From NCBI GenBank assembly GCA_028821515.1, contig JAPPGA010000068.1, forward strand, positions 21,790 to 85,789: 64,000 bases of DNA, given 5' to 3'. Made by a program: the position numbers and the translations under genes. Below, piece after piece: positions 38,286 through 48,673 of this stretch; the stretch's first letter is position 1; each line of letters begins with the position of its first letter. Source of the stretch: Gammaproteobacteria bacterium (GTDB taxonomy: Bacteria; Pseudomonadota; Gammaproteobacteria; Pseudomonadales; Azotimanducaceae). The notes beneath the pieces were generated by a model that saw only the letters and a program-made list of their open reading frames with translations, made no database searches and was not told the origin of the DNA.

Positions 38286-39671
38286 TCAAGTGCCCTGCGC
38301 GTCACGCCCGTTTCTCACGCGGTAGAAGGTCCAGACGGCAAGCCCGATCGCCGCCCAGCCGATGACCATCGCCCACTCGTAGGGCCACGCCAGCGACGAA
38401 GGGCTGAACGGCATGTACAGCGACAGGAACGCGACGCCCAGAACTATCGCGATGCCGCCGACGGTTCGCGGATAACGAACGCGAAACGGCCGCGGCAGGT
38501 CCGGGTCTTTCCAGCGCAGCACGAGGAACGCGATCGGTACAAAGAGATAGGCCACGACCACGGCCATGGAGCCGGCGTTGATGAGCCACACCAGGATGAC
38601 CCGCCCAAAGAGCGGTGAAATGCAGGACAGGACTCCAAGCACGATGACGGCGATCCAAGGCGTGCGGTATTTCGGGTGCAACCGCGAGAACGCCTTGGGC
38701 AGGACACCGGACTCCGACAACGCGAACATCACGCGGCTGCCGCAGATGATGAACGCGTTCCAGCTCGTCAGGATGCCGCCGACTCCGCCGGCGATCAGCG
38801 CGGCGCCCGCCCACGATCCGCCCCAGAGCGCCGTTGCCGCATCGGCGGTCGCAACGGTCGCGTCGGCGCGCGCCTTGGCATCCAGCCCCAGGGCCACGCC
38901 GAAGGATATGGCTCCGTACCAGAGGACGGCCATGACAAGCGAGGCGATCAGCAACCAGCCGATCCGGTTCGCCGGCAGGTCGATCTCTTCCGCCGACTGC
39001 GGCAGGACATCGAAGCCCACCATCAGCGCGGGCACCATGATGAGCACGGTGAGGATCCCCGTCGCGGGAATACCGATGAGCGGTTGTGCGTTGGACCATT
39101 CGCCGTTCCCCGCTGCGCCCGTGAAGAGAATGACGCCGGCCAGCAGGATGGCGCCAGTGATAGCGGTCTGCACGAAGGCCGCGGTGCGGATGCCGATAAC
39201 ATTGATCCAGGTCATGACCACCGTCGCGCCCACGCCTATCGCCACGAAGCCGAGGTGCACAGGAGCGTCCAGCACATGCCATAGCGTGGCGATGCGTATC
39301 TCCGGAAACAGGTATTCCACCGCCGTCGGCAGCGCGACCGATTCGAACAGGCACACGACCGCATACGCCATCAGGAGCGCCCAGGTGCAGACGAACGACC
39401 ATCCGGGACCCAGCGCGGCGCGGGTATAGACGTGTTCGCCGCCGGCCTTGGGCATGGCGGCCACGAGTTCGGAATAGGTGAGTCCGATGAAGGCGATGGC
39501 GACCCCGCCCGCCGCGAACGCGATCAGCGTCCCGAGGGACCCGGCGTTCTCGACCCAGTGACCGGTGAGCAGCACCCAGCTCCAACCGATCATCGCCCCG
39601 AAGGAGAGCGTCAGCACCTCCCGGGCGCGAAGTACGCGCTTGAAACGGCCTTCAGGTGGGCTAGAAGACAA
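38286..39671 (-). CDS. APC-family amino acid permease
   Basis: EVLTLSFGAMIGWSWVLLTGHWVENAGSLGTLIAFAAGG; 12-TM hydrophobic pattern. Confidence 0.88.
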   Translation of the reverse strand: MSSSPPEGRFKRVLRAREVLTLSFGAMIGWSWVLLTGHWVENAGSLGTLIAFAAGGVAIAFIGLTYSELVAAMPKAGGEHVYTRAALGPGWSFVCTWALLMAYAVVCLFESVALPTAVEYLFPEIRIATLWHVLDAPVHLGFVAIGVGATVVMTWINVIGIRTAAFVQTAITGAILLAGVILFTGAAGNGEWSNAQPLIGIPATGILTVLIMVPALMVGFDVLPQSAEEIDLPANRIGWLLIASLVMAVLWYGAISFGVALGLDAKARADATVATADAATALWGGSWAGAALIAGGVGGILTSWNAFIICGSRVMFALSESGVLPKAFSRLHPKYRTPWIAVIVLGVLSCISPLFGRVILVWLINAGSMAVVVAYLFVPIAFLVLRWKDPDLPRPFRVRYPRTVGGIAIVLGVAFLSLYMPFSPSSLAWPYEWAMVIGWAAIGLAVWTFYRVRNGRDAQGT

Positions 39672-40854
39672 CGCCGGCTTTCCTCAGTCCAGCGATCTCG
39701 TCCGGTGAGAAACCGGCTTCTCCCAGCAGTTCGTCCGTATGTTCACCGAGTGCCGGCGTATGGCGAGAGATGCCGGCCGGCGTCCCGCTGAAACGTCCGG
39801 GGGGTCGAGGTTGCCGCAGCGTGCCACCCACCGGATGCTCGAACTCGACCAGTGCCCCCATTGCTCGAACCTGGGGATCGTTGGCCACCTCTTCACGCTG
39901 GTTGATCCTTGCGAAAGGCACCTGGTGCCGTTCCAGCCGCTCGCACAGGTCATCCGTGGTGAATCGCGCATAGGCATCGTCGATCGCGCGCATCACCTCC
40001 GGGCTCGGCCCCACCCCGGTGCGCACGTCGCGATCCTTCTCCGACAGCTCTTCCGTCAGTTCCAGGGCCTGGAACACACCTTTCCACTCGCGTGTCTGCA
40101 CCGGCATCGTGGCGATGTATCCGTCCGCAGTCTTCTTCACCTTGCTCGGGCGCGGCCTCTGCCTCAGCCTCTGCGTCATGACATCGACGCTCTCCCCCAC
40201 GAAGTGCTGGTTGACCATGGCGTCCGGCCAGAGAAAGAAGAGCGCGGAGTCGAGCATCGAGACGTCGATCCGCTGCCCCACGCCTGTCCGTTCCCTGGCG
40301 TACAGGGCCGAACACACCGCCTGCGCCGCCGTCATGGCAGTGACCTTGTCGCAAATGAGTGTATTGACCAATGCCGGCTCCCCCGTTTCGGGGTCCGCCT
40401 GCAACGATGCAATGCCGGAAATGGCCTGGATTACCGCGTCGTAGACACGTCGGCCAGCGTACGGCCCCGTGGCGCCAACACCGTTGATGGACGCGAATAT
40501 CAGCCGTGGGTTCAGCTCAGAGAGTGACGCGTAGCCGACACCCAGACGCTCCATCACGCCTGGCCTGAAGTTCTCCATCAAGACGTCCGCGTTAGCGACG
40601 AAACGATGCAGCACGGACTTGCCCGCATCCCCGGAAAGGTCGATGCCAATGGAGCGCTTGTTCCGGTTCAGCGCGGCGAACTGCGCGTCCAGCCCGTTTC
40701 GCGAGACCCGCATGGGACCGCGCTGCATGTCGCCGCCTGGGGGCTCCACCTTGACCACATCCGCGCCCTGGTCGCCGAGAATCGATGCCGCCATGGGTCC
40801 CGAGTAGACCGTCGTCATGTCGATGACCCGGACTCCCGACAGCGACCCGGTCAT
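39661..40854 (-). CDS. CaiB/BaiF family CoA-transferase
   Basis: MTGSLSGVRVIDMTTVYSGPMAASILGDQGADVVKVEPPGGD; NKRSIGIDLSGDAGKSVLHRFVANADVLMENFRPG. Confidence 0.93.
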   Translation of the reverse strand: MTGSLSGVRVIDMTTVYSGPMAASILGDQGADVVKVEPPGGDMQRGPMRVSRNGLDAQFAALNRNKRSIGIDLSGDAGKSVLHRFVANADVLMENFRPGVMERLGVGYASLSELNPRLIFASINGVGATGPYAGRRVYDAVIQAISGIASLQADPETGEPALVNTLICDKVTAMTAAQAVCSALYARERTGVGQRIDVSMLDSALFFLWPDAMVNQHFVGESVDVMTQRLRQRPRPSKVKKTADGYIATMPVQTREWKGVFQALELTEELSEKDRDVRTGVGPSPEVMRAIDDAYARFTTDDLCERLERHQVPFARINQREEVANDPQVRAMGALVEFEHPVGGTLRQPRPPGRFSGTPAGISRHTPALGEHTDELLGEAGFSPDEIAGLRKAGVVF

Positions 40855-40891
40855 GCTCTGTTCGCGCGGTTGAATCACATAAGCCCTTCGT

Positions 40892-40967
40892 TGGTGGCCA
40901 GGGGTGGAATCGAACCACCGACACGCGGATTTTCAGTCCACTGCTCTACCGACTGAGCTACCTGGCC
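40892..40967 (-). tRNA. tRNA-Phe (anticodon GAA)
   Basis: GGCCAGGTAGCTCAGTCGGTAGAGCAGTGGACTGAAAATCCGCGTGTCGGTGGTTCGATTCCACCCCTGGCCACCA; complete cloverleaf with encoded CCA. Confidence 0.97.
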
Positions 40968-41155
40968 GGATTGGACACGCGGCCGCGGAAGCGGTCGCGC
41001 GGTCGAAGGCGCGGCGTATTAAATCCCTTGGACCGAAAACGGTCAACAACCCCACCGAGCGCTTTGGGTGATCGCGTCAGTCATGTTCCCCAGTTGTTGA
41101 TGAGGTCGAAACTCGCCACCAATGACTGGGGGTATCCCCCCTCGTACGCCGCTCT

Positions 41156-41299
41156 CTATGCGGAGATCCGAAGTTGCATGCCCAGAGCTCGCGTGATTCG
41201 CATCACCGTGGCAAACGTCGGGTTGCCGTTTGCCGATAGCGCCTTGTACAGACTGGCTGGAGCCGCGCCGCCTAGATTGGACAACGCCGATTCTCCCTA
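41156..41299 (-). pseudogene. C-terminal remnant of an HTH addiction-module antidote (HigA-like) gene
   Basis: Frame reads *GESALSNLGGAAPASLYKALSANGNPTFATVMRITRALGMQLRISA*; in-frame TAG upstream; no N-terminal half. Confidence 0.65.
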
Positions 41300-41329
41300 G
41301 TCACACGAACCACGCATCCCTACCAATAT

Positions 41330-41998
41330 TCATCGCAACGCGCTGAATACACCTTCCGGTACCGCCGCCGAAAAAGTACCGTAACCCGGCGCGAACACGC
41401 GGCGGCAGTGCAACGCGAGGCGTGTATGTGCCTGCTCGTTTGACGCCGGCGCCCCGTAGAGATGATCGCCCACGACTGCGTGACCTATCCAGGAGAGATG
41501 GACGCGAATCTGGTGTGAGCGACCCGTAATTGGCTGCACGGCCACGAGCGTGCGCTTCTGCCCCCTCGCGATCACACGGACGCTGGTCGTGCTCGCATGG
41601 CCACCTTCGGCGTCGATCGTCCATCCTTGGCGCGTTGGTCGTATCTCCTCTCGGAGGCCCGCCACGCGGTATCGGCTCTTGCGTCCTTGCCGGAGGGGCA
41701 GGTCGATGGTCAGCGTACGCCCTGACGGCAGGTGGCCGCAGACGGCGGCTACATAGTGCTTGCGCACCGCGCGCGCATTGAAGGCGCGGCTCAGGTTCCG
41801 CTGGGTATGCCGATCGAGCGCGACCAGCAGAATGCCGCTGGTGCCCTTGTCCAGGCGGTGGACGAGGCGCGGACGGGAGTATGTGGCCTTGAGTTCCGGG
41901 AGCAGGCAGGGCGCGCCGGTGCGATCGTCCAGCACCGAGACCCCGCTTGGCTTGTTGATGACCAGCAGGCTGCCGTCTTCGAAGAGGACGTCAAGCAT
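41330..41998 (-). CDS. RluA-family pseudouridine synthase
   Basis: VLFEDGSLLVINKPSGVSVL; RPRLVHRLDKGTSGILLVALD; VQPITGRSHQIRVHLSWIGHAVVGDHLYG. Confidence 0.9.
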   Translation of the reverse strand: MLDVLFEDGSLLVINKPSGVSVLDDRTGAPCLLPELKATYSRPRLVHRLDKGTSGILLVALDRHTQRNLSRAFNARAVRKHYVAAVCGHLPSGRTLTIDLPLRQGRKSRYRVAGLREEIRPTRQGWTIDAEGGHASTTSVRVIARGQKRTLVAVQPITGRSHQIRVHLSWIGHAVVGDHLYGAPASNEQAHTRLALHCRRVFAPGYGTFSAAVPEGVFSALR

Positions 41999-43145
41999 CC
42001 GCAAGGGTGCGCGCGATTTGTATTACCGCGCGGCAAATCGTCTCGGTCTTTTCGAGGTCGATGGTCTCGGGCCAACGGTCGTCCGGGTGGTGGAACCAGG
42101 GGTTCTTGCCCAGAAGCGAGAGGTAGCTCCCGCCAGCGTCGAAGACATTCTGGGCTTCTCCGCCCGGGCGGACGTCGGTCGGCACGATCATCGCGGGCGA
42201 GATGCCGAAGGCCTCCAACGTTTCGAGGCCCATGGCGAAAAGGTCCGGGGAAGCCTGATAGCGAATGCCAGCAGCCAGCCGCGTACCCGCATGGTGACAG
42301 TCAGCGGCCGCAAAGTTGGCGCCGAGATGAATCCAGGCGCGGGCTCCCGTCGCGAGTCTCGGGTGCCGCGCCATGTATCGCTCAAGGCCCACATGACCCA
42401 GTTCGTGACCCGTGTTCGCGGTGAAGAGCACATCGCAACGGCCCGGGTTGTCCGCGAAGTGCCGGATACACGCGAGCCAGACGGCGATTCCACCGCCGCG
42501 CTCGGCGGTGGACGTCCACCAAGAACTGCGCGGGGTCATGATAACGAGCGGCGCCGCGTGGGGATCTCGCCCCGGAACCCGCGTCAGCACATTGCAGGCT
42601 TCGGTGTTCTCGATCGTCGCGTGGGCGACAAGGCGGGCGACCGAGTGGACCTCGGCAGCGGCGTCCAGCCAGTCGACGTCGTGTGTCGCAACCTGCAGTA
42701 CCGGCGGTCCGAACGGTCTCACGTAATCCGGCGCGTTCAGCAGCGTAAGCCCCGGAACGCCTTCCGGCGGCTTCGATCCGGCGATTACCGCGCGAAAGGT
42801 GCCGTTTCGCGCCCTCGACACCTCGGTTGAGGTTCCTCCGGGACTTGACGTCGTAACGACGATTCCTCGACCCGCACCATCGATCCGTGTCAGCGGGCAG
42901 GTGACGCCCGCTTCGTCTGTCAGGCCACCATCAAACAGTGGCACGCCGTCTGCCCGGCGACGGTCGACTTCCACCGCGCATTCGCGCAGCACCCGGCGGC
43001 GAAAGGGAAACATGTCGAGGCGCGGTTCCGCGCCTGCGGCGCGAATGGTGTCCGCGAGCCAGTGGGCCGTCGCCAGATCGCCCGCAGTTCCCGTGCGGTG
43101 CTCAGCAATCGCGTCCCAGCCTTCGATGTCGGCAGCGACGTGCAC
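41991..43145 (-). CDS. M28-like zinc peptidase family protein
   Basis: EHRTGTAGDLATAHWLADTIRAAGAEP; NVLTRVPGRD; CDVLFTANTGHELGHVGLERYM; KNPWFHHPDDRWPETIDLE. Confidence 0.65.
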   Translation of the reverse strand: MHVAADIEGWDAIAEHRTGTAGDLATAHWLADTIRAAGAEPRLDMFPFRRRVLRECAVEVDRRRADGVPLFDGGLTDEAGVTCPLTRIDGAGRGIVVTTSSPGGTSTEVSRARNGTFRAVIAGSKPPEGVPGLTLLNAPDYVRPFGPPVLQVATHDVDWLDAAAEVHSVARLVAHATIENTEACNVLTRVPGRDPHAAPLVIMTPRSSWWTSTAERGGGIAVWLACIRHFADNPGRCDVLFTANTGHELGHVGLERYMARHPRLATGARAWIHLGANFAAADCHHAGTRLAAGIRYQASPDLFAMGLETLEAFGISPAMIVPTDVRPGGEAQNVFDAGGSYLSLLGKNPWFHHPDDRWPETIDLEKTETICRAVIQIARTLADA

Positions 43146-43152
43146 GAAACGA

Positions 43153-43188
43153 GAAGGGTCCTCGAAGTCAGGTTATCGAGGACCCTTC
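43153..43188 (-). terminator. Terminator-like hairpin downstream of katG
   Basis: Perfect 13-bp inverted repeat GAAGGGTCCTCGA (43153-43165) / TCGAGGACCCTTC (43176-43188); weak T-tract. Confidence 0.55.
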
Positions 43189-43195
43189 CCCGACA

Positions 43196-45427
<2,232 letters not shown>

Positions 45428-45485
45428 TTACGACAAAATATCCGACCGTTAGTGCGAGCCTAGGATTTGGCTGCCTTCGCGTACA

Positions 45486-45512
45486 ACGATTATTATTGGA
45501 TGTATTAATCGT
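45486..45512. promoter_or_regulatory. Candidate OxyR-type operator in the divergent katG/oxyR intergenic region
   Basis: ACGATTA-(13 nt)-TAATCGT palindrome in an AT-rich stretch between divergent genes. Confidence 0.45.
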
Positions 45513-45529
45513 ATTTTGCGAATGCCGCG

Positions 45530-46435
45530 ATGAAACGCCTGCCCACGATGAAACAGCTCCAATACCTGGTAGCGCTGACGGACACCCAGCACTTCGGCCG
45601 CGCGGCGCAAAGGTGCTATATCACCCAGTCGACCTTGAGCGCCGGCATCCGCGATCTCGAGTCCGTGCTCGGCATCCCGATCGCCGAGCGATCGAACCGG
45701 CATGTGCTGATCACGCGCGTCGGCCGGCAGATCGCCGAGCGGGCAAGGGCGCTCCTGCGGGACGCGGAAGAGGTCATGGAAGTGGCCAGGGCCGGACGTT
45801 CTCCGATGACAGGAGAGATGCGGCTCGGCGTCATACCGACGATCGGTCCGTTCCTCCTGCCCCAAGTCCTACCGGTACTGCGGGACCGGTTCCCGGAGTT
45901 GACGATCTACTTGAGGGAAGAGCAGACCGCCCCGCTGCTCGCCCGCCTGGAAGAGGGAGAGCTGGACGCCGCGCTGATCGCGCTACCTTACGAAACGGAG
46001 GACTTCAGCATCGATGTCATCCTCAAGGATGAATTCCTGTTCGCCTGCCACCGCACCCACGCCCTCGCGAGTGCCGATGAGGTTTCCCTTGACGCGCTTG
46101 CAGACGAACAGCTCATGCTCCTGGCGGAAGGTCACTGCCTTCGTGGGCACACCCTCGATGCCTGCGGCGTGGGCGACACCAAGGCGCGGGCGCAGTTCGA
46201 GGCGAGCAGCCTCTATACCCTGGTGCAGATGGTCGCGGCGGGCATCGGCGTGACCCTCATACCGCGGCTCGCGGTCGACGCCAACGTCATCCAGGGAACG
46301 GGGATATCGCTCTCGAGGCTCGCAGCCCCCGCTTCGCGCGACATCGGGCTGGCATGGCGCCCCACATCGCTCCGAACGGACGACTTCCGGCTGCTGGCAA
46401 AGACGCTGAGGGAAATGCCGTCACTGGCATCGTGA
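45530..46435 (+). CDS. oxyR: LysR-family hydrogen peroxide regulator
   Basis: LysR HTH QHFGRAAQRCYITQSTLSAGIRDLE; GHCLRGHTLDAC with two redox Cys at OxyR spacing; divergent from katG. Confidence 0.92.
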   Translation: MKRLPTMKQLQYLVALTDTQHFGRAAQRCYITQSTLSAGIRDLESVLGIPIAERSNRHVLITRVGRQIAERARALLRDAEEVMEVARAGRSPMTGEMRLGVIPTIGPFLLPQVLPVLRDRFPELTIYLREEQTAPLLARLEEGELDAALIALPYETEDFSIDVILKDEFLFACHRTHALASADEVSLDALADEQLMLLAEGHCLRGHTLDACGVGDTKARAQFEASSLYTLVQMVAAGIGVTLIPRLAVDANVIQGTGISLSRLAAPASRDIGLAWRPTSLRTDDFRLLAKTLREMPSLAS

Positions 46436-47211
46436 ACGGCCCCGCACTCATGCCGCCGGATCGGGTCACCACGCTGTTCTACGAACTGTTCAGCGGACTG
46501 CCCCGGCAGGGACCGGGGACCGCCGCGAGCACGCGCCGCGCCCTCGGCTTCGTGCCGGACGTCGGCCCGAAGACCCGCGTTCTCGACATCGGCTGCGGGA
46601 CCGGCGCCCAGACTTTGGTCCTTGCGGACAGTTCGCCGTGCCGCATCATCGCCGTCGACAACCACCGACCGTTCGTCGACACGCTGAACCGAAGCGCCCG
46701 TGAACTGGGAATCGAAGACAGGTTGGAAGCTCGCGTGGCGGACATGCGCCGGCTCGACTTCGCCGATGATTCCTTCGAACTGATCTGGTGCGAAGGTGCC
46801 ATCTACAACATGGGTGTCGAAGCAGCCTTGCGCGACTGGCGACACCCGCTGCGGCCCAACGGACACATCGCGTTTACGGAGGTGTGTTGGCACAAGCCCA
46901 AACCGCCCGCTCCATGCGTTGCGTTCTGGACCCGGGAGTACCCGGCCATCCGCGACACCGCGGTACTCCTGAAAGCAATCGGGGAATGCGGATACGAGAC
47001 CGTCGCGCACTTTCCGCTTCCCGCGTCGGCATGGTGGGACGACTACTACCGGCCGCTACAGGACAACGTCACCGCATTTCGGAAGCGCCACCACGATGCG
47101 CCGGACGCGCAGGAACTGGCGGAACAGTGCCAGGAGGAAATAGACACCTGGCACGCCTATTCGCAGTTCTACGGCTACGAGTTCTTCCTGCTCCGCGCCC
47201 CCTGCCCCTGA
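46432..47211 (+). CDS. SAM-dependent class I methyltransferase
   Basis: TRVLDIGCGTGAQTLVLAD; FELIWCEGAIYNMG. Confidence 0.88.
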   Translation: MNGPALMPPDRVTTLFYELFSGLPRQGPGTAASTRRALGFVPDVGPKTRVLDIGCGTGAQTLVLADSSPCRIIAVDNHRPFVDTLNRSARELGIEDRLEARVADMRRLDFADDSFELIWCEGAIYNMGVEAALRDWRHPLRPNGHIAFTEVCWHKPKPPAPCVAFWTREYPAIRDTAVLLKAIGECGYETVAHFPLPASAWWDDYYRPLQDNVTAFRKRHHDAPDAQELAEQCQEEIDTWHAYSQFYGYEFFLLRAPCP

Positions 47212-47224
47212 TCCCAAGGGCAAG

Positions 47225-47758
47225 CTAGAGCTTCGAGCCCTGCAACCGACTGCCCAACCACCGGTCGGCGGACAGTTTGCCGCCACCCGAGAAGGCGAGC
47301 GGAATGAACATGACCAGGAAAATCACGGGCAGCTTGTAGTTGCCGGTACAGACGCCATCCTCGCACTGCCTGGAGATACGGTAACCGTCAAAGATATCCG
47401 AGATCGAACCGAAGCCATCGGTCGGCAGGTGCGCCGCATAGATGGCGACCAGCGTCACGACGATCAGGCACATGGATACGTACCGGGTCGCGAAGCCGAC
47501 GATCAGGAGTACGGCTCCGACGATCTCAAACCACGTCGCGAGGAACCAGTTCGCATCCGCCGACAGCAGCGAGAACGGGAAGGGGAAATCGATCCGCGCA
47601 AACCAGTTGGTGCCGCCTAGTTTCGCCAACCCGCTGTCGAGGTACTCGTAACCGAGCAGAAGCCGAAGGACGAGCAGCGAAACGTACCCGCCGGCAACGT
47701 TGAGCCAGGTTCTCACCCGCCCCTCGATGTTGAGGATCGGCCGTATCAGTGATTCCAT
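47225..47758 (-). CDS. DoxX-family membrane protein
   Basis: LLLGYEYLDSGLAKL; four TM segments; WFEIVGAVLLIVGFATRYVSMCLIVVTLVAIYAAH. Confidence 0.8.
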   Translation of the reverse strand: MESLIRPILNIEGRVRTWLNVAGGYVSLLVLRLLLGYEYLDSGLAKLGGTNWFARIDFPFPFSLLSADANWFLATWFEIVGAVLLIVGFATRYVSMCLIVVTLVAIYAAHLPTDGFGSISDIFDGYRISRQCEDGVCTGNYKLPVIFLVMFIPLAFSGGGKLSADRWLGSRLQGSKL

Positions 47759-47785
47759 CTTGTCCTCCGCTCAAGTCGCCTCAGG

Positions 47786-48673
47786 TTGCCCAATTTGTCT
47801 TTCGTTGTCGATGACGCTGCCCGCGCCTGCTTTGACACCCTCGATCCCGCAATCCCGCAGGACTGGCGGACATTGGCGGCGAACCTTGCCGTTCGCTGGC
47901 ACTCCGATCCGCCCCGGCGTGTCGGCCTCGCCGGCGGCCAGGGCGCGGGGAAATCCACGCTCTCCCGGGCGATCGTCGAGGCCGGCCGGCACTTCGGGCT
48001 TCGCGTCGTCTCACTCTCCATCGACGACTTCTACCTGACCCGGTCCGAACGCGAAGCGCTGGCGGACCGCGTACATCCCCTGCTGGCGACGCGCGGCCCG
48101 CCAGGTACCCACGATGTTCCGCTCTGCGAGTCGGTCATGGATGCGCTTGACGCCGAGGGCGTCGTAACGGTTCCTGTCTTCGACAAGGGTTTGGACAACC
48201 GCGCGCCGGAAACGCTCAACGTGCAGGCACCGGCGGACATCGTCCTGCTGGAGGGCTGGTGCGTCGGCGCGCGGCCGGAGCCGGCAATCAGGCTCGATCA
48301 GCCCATCAATGCCCTCGAAACCGAATCGGATTCCGAGGGCGTTTGGCGAGGTCACATCAACCAGGCACTGTCGACCGACTACGCCCGGCTGTTCGGAAAG
48401 TTGGACTGCCTTGTTTTCCTTCGTGTGCCAAACCTCGACGCGGTGGTGCGATGGCGGCTCCAGCAGGAAAGCGAACGGCCACCTGAACTGCGCCTGGACA
48501 AGGCCGGGGTCGTGCATTTCGTCGCCCACTATGAAAGGCTGACGCGCTGGATGCTGGAAGACCTGCCTGCTCGCGCCGACGTGGTTGTCGAACTCGACGA
48601 GGGACATCAGGTGGTCGGGTGTACGCTTGCAGATCATCAGGATCCAACAACCACCGCACGTGGACGACACTGA
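47786..48673 (+). CDS. D-glycerate 3-kinase-like P-loop kinase
   Basis: RRVGLAGGQGAGKSTLSRAI; LSIDDFYLTRSEREALADRVHPLLATRGPPGTHD. Confidence 0.85.
   Translation: MPNLSFVVDDAARACFDTLDPAIPQDWRTLAANLAVRWHSDPPRRVGLAGGQGAGKSTLSRAIVEAGRHFGLRVVSLSIDDFYLTRSEREALADRVHPLLATRGPPGTHDVPLCESVMDALDAEGVVTVPVFDKGLDNRAPETLNVQAPADIVLLEGWCVGARPEPAIRLDQPINALETESDSEGVWRGHINQALSTDYARLFGKLDCLVFLRVPNLDAVVRWRLQQESERPPELRLDKAGVVHFVAHYERLTRWMLEDLPARADVVVELDEGHQVVGCTLADHQDPTTTARGRH

Noticed and set aside
40971-41300. Plus-strand 109-aa ORF after tRNA-Phe
   Set aside because: The minus strand of the same segment encodes a recognisable HTH-antidote C-terminus, so the plus ORF is its antisense.
40892-41300. Integration site (att direct repeat) at the tRNA-Phe 3' end
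   Set aside because: No repeat of the tRNA 3' end and no integrase gene found in the window.
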